From Begonia masoniana (taxonomy: Eukaryota > Streptophyta > Magnoliopsida > Cucurbitales > Begoniaceae), in the NCBI GenBank assembly GCA_022432975.1, contig CM039510.1:36462788-36526787 (forward strand): a stretch of DNA of 64,000 nucleotides, read 5' to 3'. Position 1 is the first letter of the stretch. Each line of letters opens with the position of its first letter. The notes under the pieces are model-generated. The model ran no database searches. It saw only the letters and a list, made by a program, of their open reading frames with translations, and was not told where the DNA came from. Of the stretch, positions 32,592-43,982 are shown in pieces. The position numbers and the translations under genes are program-made.

Positions 32592-33197
32592 AACCTACAC
32601 CATACAGACATCTATGAGATAATTAAATCTCAGTAAGCTTCGTAAATGCAGATGCGTGCAGTGCATATGGAGTTCAGAAATCATGCATAACAGAGCGTCG
32701 CAGACAGTATATCACCGAGATCTCATCCCCCTAACCGAAGGGGGCCCATCCAGTGGTCGGACTACCCCGTGCGGTTAGAGGAGGGGGGAACACGCTTACA
32801 ACACGTACAGCCGTGCCCGAGCCCCACCTCGCATGACCAGATAACAGATTACGTTCATTTATTACAGTACATGAGATGTGGTATCGGCCAGACCCTTAAT
32901 CGGCCTGCACGATAGATCAAGAGCCCCAATTTCTGGGCCACATGGTTTTCAGAAAACATCGTGCAGTGCAGAAATTCGTTTTCATGCCAAGTTAAAATAT
33001 GTGATGCATGAACAGTTCAATATAAAAGTAAACAAACAAGCATGCGTACCATCAAGACTGTAAATGAAATAACCTACAAAACGTTTAAACCTAACTACCC
33101 AACCAAAGCAGTTAAAACAATCAATCCTCCAAGATCCTCGACGCTAAATCGAAGTACGGTGTAGACCAATCAGTCAGAGTAAGTCACGAGAACTTAC
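32592..33197 (-). other. Intron-like module with complementary end boxes, E4 LTR
   Basis: Sense donor CTCAAG|GTAAGTT at 33197. Box I GGTCTACACCGTAC (33167-33154) pairs with box II GTATGGTGTAGGTT (32605-32592) at all 14 positions, four as G.U. CTCAT is about 23 nt before TGTAG, which ends at 32595. Implied intron: 603 nt. The sequence differs from family A but pairing is kept. Confidence 0.6.
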
Positions 33198-34213
33198 CTT
33201 GAGCAGATTCACGAGCTTCGTCCAAGAGAGTCGTTCACCTACGCAATTCAAGGCGTTTATCGTTAAAACGAATTTAAACTTCTAAACGTCCAAATTCAAC
33301 GAAACCTTAACTAAGGAATTCCTTAAAACTTCTAACTCATCAAATCGAGATATTTAAACGACTAATTCATGCTCGATGGTTCGAAATTACAATTAACGAA
33401 CTTTTCCAAAAATTCCTAATTTTTTAACCTTTTCACGATTTGATTTAACTTCGTCCAATAACGTCAAATACGTGCAATATATACTTAATCGAGGCTACCC
33501 TATTAATTACGAACCCTAATTCGCATTTTTGACGAAACCCTAATTGTTTATACTCCGTAAAACTCGAAATAAACGCTCTAAGAACGTAGATTCATACCTA
33601 GGATAGCGAGAGGAGGAAGAATCACGAAGAACGGAGGAGAAACGGAGGTCGGAATCGTCGAAGTCGTCGACGGCAGGGAGATAGCGCGAAGGAGAAAGCT
33701 CTCTGGCGATCGTGAATTCCAGAGAAGAAGAGAGAAAGTGAGGGAGAGAAGGAAAGAATTGTGATTTTATAAAATTGGGTTGGCAGATTACCAAAATGCC
33801 CTTAGCTCTTGTTTCGTCCTTCGTTTCGTTAATCGGCTAACGATTCGGATTCTCGAAAACTCCATATTTTGCCAATAATTTCTATTCATTACCAGGGCTT
33901 TATTAAAACTGTCCGTTCGCAATTTGGACCTCGTTTACTATTTTTACTAAAACGTTCCTTACATTACGATAGGCGTATTTACTCAGAATATAGCGTTTAA
34001 TCTCCGAAAATTCCCGTAAATTCCTTAAAATTCCTATTAATCGTTAGGATCATAATGACGCTTTCCGTTTGCGAAACTGATTTGATTTGACATATTTACG
34101 AAAAATGCCATTAGATAATGAAATAATAATATAATATAATATATCCAAAAACCCGTACAAACCGGGTATTTCATTCCACCCACCTTATTTAGAATTTTGT
34201 CCACAAAATTAAA

Positions 34214-36253
34214 TCATGCAAACAAATCAGGATACTTAGTCATCATATCCTGCTGTCGTTCCCACGTAGCCTCTTCCATCTCGTGGTTCCGCCACAAAAC
34301 TTTGACCAGTGGAATCTCTTTGTTGCGCAAGACTTTAGTGGAATACTCCAAAATGCGTACCGGCTCTACCTCATAAGTCAAGGTAGGCTGTACCTCGATC
34401 TCTGTAGCCTCCACGATATGCGACGGGTCGCGCAAGCACTTCCGAAGCATAGATACATGAAACACGTCGTGGATACCCTCCATAGAAGCTGGAAGCTGCA
34501 GTCTATACGCCAACTTCCCGATCTTCTTCAGAATGGGAAAGGGCCCCACATAACGAGGGTTCAACTTACCCCTCCTTCCAAATCTCGCTACGCCTTTGAA
34601 CGGAGAAACTTTCAAATAGACCTCATCGCCTTCCTCGAACTCCAGCTCTCTCCGTCTGGTATCAGCATAGCTCTTCTGCCTGCTCTGTGCTACCTCTATA
34701 CGCTGTCGAATGATGGCAATCTTCTCTGCCGTCTGCTGTAGAATCTCAGAACCAACGATGCTGGCCTCGCCAACCTCGTCCCAATATAACGGAGATCTAC
34801 ACTTTCGACCATACAGCGCCTCATATGGAGCCATTCCAATAGTAGCCTGGAAGCTATTATTATAAGAGAACTCGATCAGTGGCAAATACCTGCTCCACGA
34901 TCCCTGAAACTCCAGCACACATGCTCTGAGCATATCCTCCAGTATCTGATTCGTCCTCTTTGTCTGTCCATCAGTCTGAGGATGAAATGCGGTGCTGAAA
35001 TTAAGCTGAGTCCCCATAGCTTTGTGCAGACTCTTCCAGAACTTCGAGGTAAATCTCGGATCTCGATCTGAGACAATAGAAGCTGGCACGCCATGCAGTC
35101 TGACAATCTCCTGCACATAGAGCTCTGCGAGCTGATCCATAGACGATGCCATCTTCACAGATAAGAAGTGGGCCGACTTTGTCAATCGGTCCACGATCAC
35201 CCATACGCCATCATGGCCCTTCGTCGTCCTCGGGAGCCCCACAATAAAGTCCATAGAGATCTGCTCCCACTTCCACTCCGGAATCGGCAGTGGTAATAAC
35301 GTTCCGGTCGGTCTCTGGTGCTCTGCCTTCACCTATTGACATACCAAACAAGTCTCAACATACTTGGCAACCTCCCTCTTCATGTTCGGCCACCAGAAAT
35401 GTCGCTTCAAATTCCGGTACATCTTGGTACTTCCCGGGTGCACAGAATATGCCGAAGAATGTGCCTCGGCCAATATCTCCCTCTTCAGATTCTCGTCGCT
35501 CGGCACGTACCACCTATGCCTGAACTTCAGAATACCATCATCTGACAAGTGGAAATCCGACGAGTCACCCAGCGTCATACTCGATCGAAGCTCCATACAC
35601 TCCGTATCACTCTGCTGAGCCTCTCGTATACGATCTAGAATGGTCGGCCTGAGAGAAATGTTGGCGAGCATACTGGACAACTCAGCCACTATCTCCACGT
35701 CGAATCTCTCAATCTCAGACCGCAGCGTAACTGACATCGCTGCTAATGAAGGCTGACTCGCAGAAGGCACTCTACTCAAGGCATCAGCAACCTTGTTCGC
35801 CTTCCCTGGATGGTACTTGATATCAAAATCATAATCTTTGACGAACTCGAGCCATCGTCTCTGTCGCATATTCAGCTCCTTCTGCGTAAATAAATACTTC
35901 AGGCTCTTGTGGTCAGAAAATATCTCGCACTGCTGCCCATATAAATAATGTCTCCATATCTTCAGTGCGAAGACCACAGCTGCTAACTAAAGGTCGTGCG
36001 TAGGGTAATTCTGTTCATACGGCTTCAGCTGCCGAGAAGCATATGCAATAACTCTCCCCTCCTGCATCAATACACAACCGAGTCCCACTCCAGATGCATC
36101 GCAATAAATACTGTATCTGACACCTTCAACAGGTAGTGCCAGTACTGGAGCGGTGGTCAATCTCTGCTTTAACTCCATAGAACTATCTTCACAAGCAGCC
36201 GACCATACAAACTTCTCGTTCTTCCGAGTCAATCGTGTAAGAGGAAGTGCGAT
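34214..36253 (-). pseudogene. E4 pol: RNase H, integrase, chromodomain-like tail
   Basis: One register throughout. RNase H ([23 protein letters not shown]) has its catalytic Glu codon replaced by TAG at 35978-35980 (THDL*LAAVV). Integrase has [10 protein letters not shown]...CLVCQ, a TAG at 35333 (CQ*VKAEHQ, fits CAG to TAG), [10 protein letters not shown] and VSDRDPRF. The DD35E Glu is Lys (DGQTKRT, codon 34960-34958). The tail VRILEYSTKVLRNKEIPLVKVLWRN...EEATWERQQD is chromodomain-like. The right end continues in register at 38492 after the solo LTR. Confidence 0.93.
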
Positions 36254-38486
36254 TGTAACGCCCCGAGTTATATGAACCCGGTTCGCTACTCATTACTTGA
36301 TCATAACTAAGAAATTTCGAATAAATTTAAAACTTCATTCGACATTCAAAATTTGACATTTTCTAAACGTTCAAAACATTTGAAAACTTTGCAGCGGAAA
36401 ATTATTTAAAACTACAATGGGGATTTAACTAGCTGTGAAAATATTGTTGGAAAGATTAATGGAAATGTTTAAAGTATTCGGTCAAGAGAAAATAAGGTTT
36501 TAAATGATGGACTACTCAAGGGATTACAAAAGTCGAATTCAACTGCCGACGACAAAGTCAACGGAAGGAAACGGAACGAGGTTCCTGCCGATGACGTCAC
36601 GAGTTGAACTCGTCTGCCGACGACTAGTCAACGGAAGGAGCAGAAGCAGAAAACCAAAGGCTTCTGCCGATGACGTCTACACAACTTCACCCACAACTTC
36701 ATCTGCCGATGAAATCATGGTAACTTCACACACCACTTCATCTGCCGATGAAGTTAACATAACTTCATCTGCCGATGAAGTCAGCGCAATTTCATCTCTC
36801 AATAGACAAACACACGTCATCTTCCGATAACAACAATATGACTCCACGCCTTCCGATTCGCTAAACGACAAACGGGTTTCTCCCTCTTCCGATGGAATGG
36901 ACTACATCTACCGACACGTGCTACTCACGTAACTCCTTAAAGCATCTACTGATAGACTTTAAAATTTACATCTTCCGATGGCTTTTCTAAAGACATCTTC
37001 CGATAGAATTTAGAATTTACTCAACATCTACCGACAAATATCATCTGTCGATAGAGAGCAAAACAACAACTCTAATCGCTTCACTTGCAGATCCAGTAAT
37101 AAACCAACAGAATACTAAATTCAGAGAAAACTAAGAATACTTTTGAAAACTTCAAGTGACTCATTCTTGCTAAAAACTAACCAGAGACAATCCAAACCTT
37201 TGTGTCACTAGAAACTCATAAGTACTAACTTGAAATCCCAACAGAATATCGTTATTAGAAAAGAAACTCAAAAGCGAATTCCAAAACATTAAAATTTCTA
37301 CTGTCATGAAAGCTCAGTATAATAAATTTGAAATACTGTCAATTAATCTTTGCTAGTCAATGACACCAGTCAAACCGCCCCATCAGATGCCTGACCGTTG
37401 CACAGCCGTGCTCCACCAACCTCATCTACTCGGTTATGCTCTCAGGGAAATCACCTGCTGTATCCTCAACACCTACATCACAAAACTCATCTATTAGCCT
37501 AATGCTAAGCAAGTAAAGCATTAATGAAATGTATGCTGAAACATAAACCCTGATCATGCAGTTTCTAATTTTCTCAACTCGGTTGTGCATCGCTCATAAA
37601 CTGGTCTGATCCCTAAGTTCCCTTGGGAGTGGGATCGGTTCTCCCAATGTAATAAATCCTCTACTCAGTTAAGGGGCGGATTACTTCCCTTAACAGCTAA
37701 TACAGATCCCTTAATTCCCTTGGGAGTGGGATCGGTTCTCCCAATGTAATAAATCCTCTACTCAGTTAAGGGGCAGATTACTTCCCTTAACAGCTACTCT
37801 GTTTCATTCAATTCATACTCGTCATAACCTTGCACATGAATTCATTTTCGTAATTCTTCAAAAACTTAATGCATGACATAAAGAAAAGAAACACTCAAAC
37901 ATGCATAAACCTACTGTTTTGTGATGTAGGCCCGAAGGCTCACACATTACTTTACTTACCTGGCTCCTGGAAATCGCTCGGCTATATGCTACTCCAAAAA
38001 TCTGCTCACCTAAAACCATTGACAGATTATGGATTAGATCTCCACTAAACTTTATCTAACTACTGAAGTCTAAGGAAGCCAGTTTGGGGCTCTACTGATT
38101 AAGCATTCCCGATACATCACTAAACCCCAAAAACCCAAATCTCTCACCCGCAGCTTATCGAAGATACATACATTGCAATCCTTCAGCTACCCTAGCACTA
38201 GAACGGCAAGTAGTTGATTCAAAACTCACCTTGGTTGGGGAAAACCGGAGGGGAAATCGCCCAGAGGTAGTCTGCTTGAGCTGAGAGGTAAGAGTAATAG
38301 AACAGTGGCGGCTAAACCTCACTAAACCTTTCCCTAAATACCTTATCCATAATATAAATTCGCAATTACCATCTTGCCCCTGCCTAGTCATTTACAACTT
38401 AATCAACATTTCACTAAATTTTAACCATAAAAATTATATACCACCGTTTAATAACTTATTTTGATTTATTGAAACCGGGTGCTACA
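36254..38486 (-). repeat. Solo LTR of family A nested in E4 pol (2233 bp)
   Basis: On the minus strand TGTAGCACCCGGTTTC...GGGGCGTTACA, the same family as the E1 LTRs. GCGAT flanks both sides (36249-36253, 38487-38491). Removing the LTR plus one GCGAT (2238 bp, divisible by 3) rejoins EGFSKIA to [10 protein letters not shown] in frame. Confidence 0.96.
37472..37959 (-). other. Intron-like module with complementary end boxes, solo LTR in E4
   Basis: Sense donor GCCAG|GTAAGT at 37959; box I CCTACATCACAAAAC (37930-37916); box II GTTTTGTGATGTAGG (37486-37472), 15/15 complementary. CTAAT precedes the TGTAG that ends at 37473. Implied intron: 487 nt. Confidence 0.65.
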
Positions 38487-38491
38487 GCGAT

Positions 38492-38895
38492 CTTCGAGAA
38501 TCCCTCAATAAACTTCCGATAATAATCGGCCAATCCGAGAAATCCACGCACCTCATGTACGTTCTTCGGCTGTGGCCAATCTCTGACCACCTGAATCTTG
38601 CTCGGATCTACAGAAACTCCGTCCTGTGATATAATATGGCCAAGGAAGCTCACTCTGTCAAGCCAGAACTCGCACTTCGAAAACTTTGGATAGAGCTGGC
38701 GTTGACTCAGAATCTGCAAAACGATCCTCAGATGTTCCTCGTGCTCTTCCTTTGTCTTAGAGTAAATCAAAATGTCATCGATGAAAACCACCACAAACTT
38801 ATCTAGATACTCCTTGAAGACACGGTTCATCAGATCCATAAACGCTGCAGGGGCATTAGTGAGTCCGAAAGACATGACAAGGAACTCATAATGCC
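38492..38895 (-). pseudogene. E4 reverse transcriptase, C-terminal half
   Basis: From [25 protein letters not shown] through [21 protein letters not shown] to [22 protein letters not shown]. The catalytic FIDD is intact. It is in the same register as 34214-36253 once the solo LTR is removed. It breaks abruptly at about 38895, where unrelated copia sequence begins. Confidence 0.93.
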
Positions 38896-39719
38896 CCTCC
38901 CTCTTTTTTATTTTTTTCTTACACCGGAGTCGACGCCCTCTTTATCAGAGTCATTTGCCCTGGTACTGTCACACTTCTGCGAGCGCCGATTCATCTTCTT
39001 CCACAGCCAGAGATGCGACGGCATCCCAATCATCATCATTTGAATTTTCCCCGTTTTGGAGGTTGCTGTGTTTCCTTTCCGGCATTGCTCTCTTGGACCA
39101 ACAATCTTTTTGCCATGTGCCCTATCTTCCCGCAATTGTGGCAGTACCATCAAACCTCTTTGGCCTGGACGAATTACTGCGATTGTTATTCTTCTGATCT
39201 TCCCCCTGACCATGGTTCCCATGATGACTGTCTTGCCTTCATGTCTTCCATGATCATTTGCCACCATCGTTTAGACCACTCTTTGTTCTTCTTTTGAACA
39301 AAGAGTGGCTGCTTCTCCCCTCCTCTTCCGTGAGCTTTCACCGATCTCTTTGGCCATCGCTTCTTGGTCAGATGTAGTTTTCCAAAATCCACTAATACGT
39401 TGAGTAGGCCACCCTCTGTATGGCAAACAAACCTCCATACCTTGGTTCAAACCATGAATATGATTCGTTCTCATTCTGGTTCCTGATTGTGGCGTTCAGG
39501 ATCCAGTTTCAGAAGTATCCCGACACGAGGTTTTACCTTGTGTAAGTATTGCTTGATCGTCAGATCACACTGTTTGAAGATACAACTCTTTCAAGGAGTT
39601 TGTAATCTTCTGTCATTTTTTTTTCGTGAATGAAGATTGCTTTGAAAGTGTCCCAGCTGATTTCGGCTTTCGCTTGCCTAATGTGCTCCGCATTTCCTCA
39701 TCTATGTGCTCTTTCTTTT
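38896..39719 (-). pseudogene. Ty1/copia gag remnant
   Basis: Pieces in several registers match copia Gag (UBN2-type): QYLHKVKPR, ERIIFMV-like then MRTNHIHGLNQGMEV, YRGWPTQ, SDQEAMAKEIGESSRKRRGEAA, and a zinc knuckle CHNCGKIGHMAK. Several frameshifts. The right end runs into the assembly gap, the left end into chromovirus RT. Confidence 0.7.
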
Positions 39720-39819
39720 NNNNNNNNNNNNNNNNNNNNNNNNNNNNNNNNNNNNNNNNNNNNNNNNNNNNNNNNNNNNNNNNNNNNNNNNNNNNNNNNN
39801 NNNNNNNNNNNNNNNNNNN
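39720..39819. other. Assembly gap (100 N)
   Basis: Exactly 100 N, the usual placeholder for a gap of unknown size. Linkage of the two sides is not shown by sequence. Confidence 0.99.
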
Positions 39820-40226
39820 AAATCTATTCTAAAGGATGGGATTCACCAAGAGACAAGCGAAGCTGGAGGTTGTATCTATTAAACCTGAAGAAAGCTGGTC
39901 TGTGACTGACGAGCTCTAGCCCAATGTAACAAAAGTCTTATGCGATTTTCAAGGGTGTGGATCCATCTCAATTTTTTTTTATAAAAAAAAAAAAAAAACA
40001 TTTAAATTTTAATTTTTTTCAAAGTTTCCTATTTTGAAGTTGTTTTAAACCCGACATTTTCTGACGCATTTTAACTGTATTTGGGCACACTTTCTAACAA
40101 AACTCGAGGGTTTGAAAAACCCGAAAACGAGTCAAAAAATTTACGAAAATTATTTTAAACGTCGTTTTACAAATGGGTTGGGTTTGAAATGTGACGCACC
40201 GAGCCGGGGTGGGTTCGGGGCGTTAC
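39820..40226 (+). repeat. End of a family-B LTR
   Basis: 40226 closes with GGGTTCGGGGCGTTACA. Its reverse complement starts TGTAACGCCCCGAACCCACCCCGGCTCGGTG, matching the solo LTR at 56881 for about 30 bp and then diffusely. The remainder of this LTR is lost in or beyond the gap. 39820-39960 has no recognised content. Confidence 0.75.
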
Positions 40227-40884
40227 AGCTGGACCAAAAGAGGTCCCACAAAAGCCGGTCCAGCCACATCATCAAAGGGGAATGAAGAGGCCTAGTGAAG
40301 GCCAGCATAGCCAAGGAACAGGAAAGAAAGTGCCGGATGCCAAGAAGTTTCCCCTGTGCCCAAAATGTTTGAAGAGTCACCCGGGTGAATGCAGGTTCGG
40401 TTCGGGAAAGTGTTTCAATTGTGAGGTAATTGGACACACATTCAGAGATTGCCCGAAGCCCAAAGTCACCCGATGCTTCAACTGTAACAAGGTTGGCCAC
40501 GTCGTTAGGGACTGTCCAGCTCCTAAGAATGGCCCTGCTATGATTAAGCCGAGGATATTCTCCATGATGGAGTCGGGCGATGATGAGCAGCCTGCTGTTG
40601 TGTCAGGTACTATATTGGTCAACTCTATACCTGCTTTTACATTGATAGATTCTGGTGCAACACATTCATTCATAGCATCTACATTTGCTGTTAAGTTAGT
40701 GCACAGTTTACCCCTTCTATGCATGTGTTTAGTGTTGCTTTACCCTCTGGTGAACGCATGCACTCTAACCAGGTGATGCTTGACAGTGATGTGTTAGTAG
40801 GAAGTGTGAGTCTACCTGCTGATCTCATTATTATGGATATAATGAGATTTGATGTAATCCTAGGAATGGATTGGCTATTTAAAC
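40227..40884 (+). pseudogene. Chromovirus E3 gag C-terminus and protease
   Basis: Encodes CPKCLKSHPGEC, zinc knuckles CFNCEVIGHTFRDC and CFNCNKVGHVVRDC, then protease [12 protein letters not shown] and [13 protein letters not shown] frameshift or small deletion near 40700 changes register. The frame breaks at 40884 (TTTAAAC) where the CRM-like element inserted, and resumes at 49628 in the predicted register (HYATIDCR). Close relative of E1 but on the plus strand. Confidence 0.92.
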
Positions 40885-42383
40885 TGACACGGGGTCCCTT
40901 AGAAAAGGGGCCCGTGTGCAACCCACAATATTCGAGAGATGTGCTCGGTTGAGTGCTTGTGTAAAAATGATGAAATAAAGAGAGGAATATGCTAAAAATA
41001 AAATTGCAAGAAAATAAACAAGGGATAAATAACACTATGGCCGAATATTATATGGTGAGAAATGACATGAAATATATATAAAAAAATAAGATAGAGAGAT
41101 GAAGAAGATGAAGATATGATGTAAAAATGCAAAGCAATAAAATAAGAAAATGACAAAAAATAAAGGTGAGAGTGGGTGCTATGGTGGAACCGAAATGTAA
41201 GGGTGAGTTGGGTGCAAAGTGAAGACAATGAAAAAAATAAAGAAACACCCTTGGAGGATCCGTGGAGCGAGCTTACGGTTTAAGCTCCCGGATACACGTT
41301 TCCCGTGAGGAAAACGACCACCTTAGGCCGGGATTTTCGTCCTCGTTTCAACTCCCAAGGGAGAAGAAGAGGGAAGGGATGAGAGCTAACCTAGCAACCC
41401 TAGCTAGGTTAGCAATGGAGGCTAACTCCTCTTGGTTCAAGGAACCAAGGAAAACACCCAAGGAAGCTTTGGATATTTAGAGAAATATTAGTGTATTGAT
41501 TGGCAAAAAGTTGAATACAATCACTAATGCCATGTATTTATAGAGTCCTAAGGTGGATTAGGGTTTGGCAAGATTGAGTGATGACCATTGGATCAAGAAA
41601 ATGATCAATGGTTAAGGTTGAAGGTTGTAGCATGAAGATCCACGTGGAGCAACCAAGGATATTGCTGTTTTGTTAAACTTGTAGGCTGATGCAAGCAATC
41701 CACGGTGGAGAGAAGAATAAAGGAGCGCCCATCAACGGTCTTCAGGAAGCAACTCCACGCCTGCCCGGATTTGTGCTGCCCGCGCCAGTTGAATCCTTGC
41801 TTCAGCGCAAGTAAACCTGCTCCTTTCCTTTTGTTGCCCGAAGTTGTGCTGCCCGATTCCTTGCTGCCCGCAACACATTTGTTTGTTTTCTTCATTGCAA
41901 GTAATCCAGCGCTCCACCTTAATTTGTGCTAAATGTCATCAAAGGTGGATAATTGCCAAGTCATCAATCCAAGTCCTCCTTTGGCTCTTTGTTGAAGTAG
42001 GCCTTTTCCTTGATTATTGGGGTAGAATTTCTTCAACCCAAATCCACCACCATACATCTAGTCCTAACCATTCAATCTAATGCATGCAATGCAATTTATA
42101 AATTCTTACAAAAAGGCTAATGTATGCCAAATAAGTTTAAAAAAAATAAAAATTACAATTTCAAGGCCCGGGAAGACAAATTCCCATAGGGCCGTCTTCA
42201 AGCTCCGTGCGAATGATCCAACGGATGACATGGCAAGGTTTCTCCTCATCCTCCATAGTCGGCTCCCAAGTGAAGTCCATGAGTGACTCGAAACCTGCAA
42301 AAAGAGGTAAGTTGTTAGAACATTGAACAATTAAATTTTGTGCCCGGGCTTGAGATCTTGTAACGGGCCCCCGAGGCACGTCA
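40885..42383 (-). repeat. 3' LTR of E5
   Basis: Minus strand starts TGACGTGCCTCGGG and ends CCGTGTCA. A polypurine tract (minus CCCGGAGGGGA) abuts it at 42384. The pol frame runs about 74 codons into it and stops at 42161. Confidence 0.95.
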
Positions 42384-42546
42384 TCCCCTCCGGGTGGCTG
42401 AGGATTTGACCTCAAATCCGTTAATTCAGCCTCCTCTTCATGTCCCAATTCTCCAATATAAGGGGACAAATCTTGCACGTTGAAGGTGGATGATACCCCA
42501 TAATCGCCAGGTAACTCCAATTTGTAAGCATTGTTATTTATGCGTT
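42161..42546 (-). pseudogene. E5 pol C-terminus extending into the LTR
   Basis: Encodes NNNAYKLELPGDYGVSSTFNVQDLSPYIGEL, an acidic linker, then [15 protein letters not shown] and a Trp/Glu-rich end. The first half is the integrase C-terminal module; the rest lies within the LTR. Extension of pol into the 3' LTR, with a targeting motif there, is known for CRM-type chromoviruses. Register differs from the integrase piece upstream by one base near 42530-42546. Confidence 0.78.
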
Positions 42547-43368
42547 CTAGACTTTGAAGGGGCCTTCAGCTCTAGGTGATAGCTTGGAGCGCCTTTTGGC
42601 GGGAAACCGTTCTTTCCTAAGGTGTATCCATACCAAATCTCCAACATTGAAAATTACCTCCTTTCGTCCTCTATTCGCATGCTTTGCATAATTGGCGTTA
42701 TTCTTCTCAATTGTTTGGCGAACCTTTTCATATAATTTTTTCATCTGTTCCGCTTTATCCGCTCCCGAAGGGTTAATTAGGTCCTGGGTTGGTATAGGAA
42801 TAAGTGTCAATGGTGTGTTCGGATTAAAACCATATACTACCTCAAAAGGCGTTTGCTGGGTGGTGGAATGAAGGCTTCGGTTGTAACCGAATTCAATTTG
42901 GGGTAGTAGTATGTCCCAATTGGTGAGGGTCTTACCCACGACACTTCGGAGAAGGGTACCCAAGGTCCTATTGACCACTTCTGTTTGGCCGTCCGTTTGG
43001 GGATGAAAGGATGTGCTAAAACATAGCGTGGTCCCCAACTTCTTCCATAAGGTCTTCCAAAATGTGCTCAAAAATTTAGTATCACGGTCCGACACAATGG
43101 ACTGAGGCACACCATGGAGTCTAATTATCTCCTTGAAGAATAAATCGGCTATAGCAGCAGAGTCGTCAGTTTTGTTGCAGGCAATAAAATGCGCCATTTT
43201 GGAGAAACGGTCTACCACCACAAGGATAGAATCTTTATTACGTCCGGTCCGTGGTAACCCTAAAACAAAATCCATACTAATTTCTACCCAAGGATGCGTA
43301 GGAACTGGTAAGGGAAGGTAAAGTCCTTGGGTAGAACCTTGCTTTTGGCCTTTTTGCACACAATGCAC
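42547..43368 (-). pseudogene. E5 integrase core
   Basis: Contains HPWVEISMDFVLGLPRT, VSDRDTKFLSTFW and HPQTDGQTEVVNRTL, so the DDE triad including Glu is intact, then FNVGDLVWIHLRKERFPAKRRSKLSPRAEGPFKV. Register shift near 43335 against the RNase H/zinc-finger piece upstream. Confidence 0.9.
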
Positions 43369-43982
43369 TTTTCAATGTAATGGTGTACGTCCTTCATCAT
43401 GTGAGGCCAATAGAATTTTTCTTTTAATAATTCTAGGGTCTTCTTTTCTCCAAAATGTCCAGACAATCCTCCTCCATGAGCTTCTTTAACGAGGCATTGT
43501 CTTAGACTGCAGTGTGGGATACACAATTTCCCATTCCTCAATAAGAATCCGTCCACAAGACTATATCCTCCTTCAGCCTTATTTTGATAGACTTGAAAAG
43601 GCAACCCAAAGTCTTTATCTGATGCATACAAGTCTTTGATCCATTCAAATCCAAAAAATCTAACACTTAGTTCCGTCAAGAGGATACGTCTTCGGGAGAG
43701 AGCATCGGCAACAGTATTATCAGATCCTTTCAAATATTTTAATATGTAGGGAAATCTTTCCAAAAATTCCACCCACTTCGCGTGTCTTTTGTTGAGTTTG
43801 TGTTGGCTCTTAATGTGCTTAAGGGATTGGTGGTCGGAATGAATCACAAACTCTTTCGAAAGTAGGTAGTGCTGCCAATGTTCAATAGCTCTAATCACCG
43901 CATAAAATTCTTTGTCATATGTAGAATAATTCAAAGCAGCTCCTTTCAATTTTTTCGCTAAAATAAGCAAGAGGCTTGCCAT
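43284..43982 (-). pseudogene. E5 RNase H end and integrase zinc finger
   Basis: NYSTYDKEFYAVIRAIEHWQHYLL (Glu of RNase H), HSDHQSLKHIKSQHKLNKRHAKWVEFLE and DNTVADALSRR complete RNase H. HGGGLSGHFGEKKTLELLKEKFYWPHMMKDVHHYIEKCIVCKKAK is the HHCC finger. It overlaps the RT-containing frame at 43915-43982 in a different register. Confidence 0.9.

Larger units (their letters stand above)
31505..34173 (-). repeat. 3' LTR of chromovirus E4 (2669 bp)
   Basis: On the minus strand it runs TGAAATACCCGGTTTG...GGGGCGTTACA. A good TATA (TTATAAAATC) lies near 33775-33766. Then come the donor at 33197, box I 33167-33154, box II 32605-32592, and a GCTGCAGCGATCG array (31745-32036) close to the 3' end: the same layout as the other chromovirus LTRs with unrelated array sequence. 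Confidence 0.88.
31505..38895 (-). mobile_element. Chromovirus E4, 5'-truncated, nested in the Athila 3' region
   Basis: Minus-strand Ty3/gypsy element with 3' LTR (31505-34173), polypurine tract (minus AGGTGGGTGGAA, 34174-34185) and pol (34214-36253 and 38492-38895), split by a solo LTR. Upstream RT, protease, gag and the 5' LTR are missing: pol stops at 38895 and copia sequence follows. No TSD can be tested because one end is lost. Confidence 0.9.

Noticed and set aside
41732..41932. Pro/Cys-rich ORFs also found at 48843-49143
   Set aside because: They lie inside the two E5 LTR copies on both strands and show no conserved protein family.
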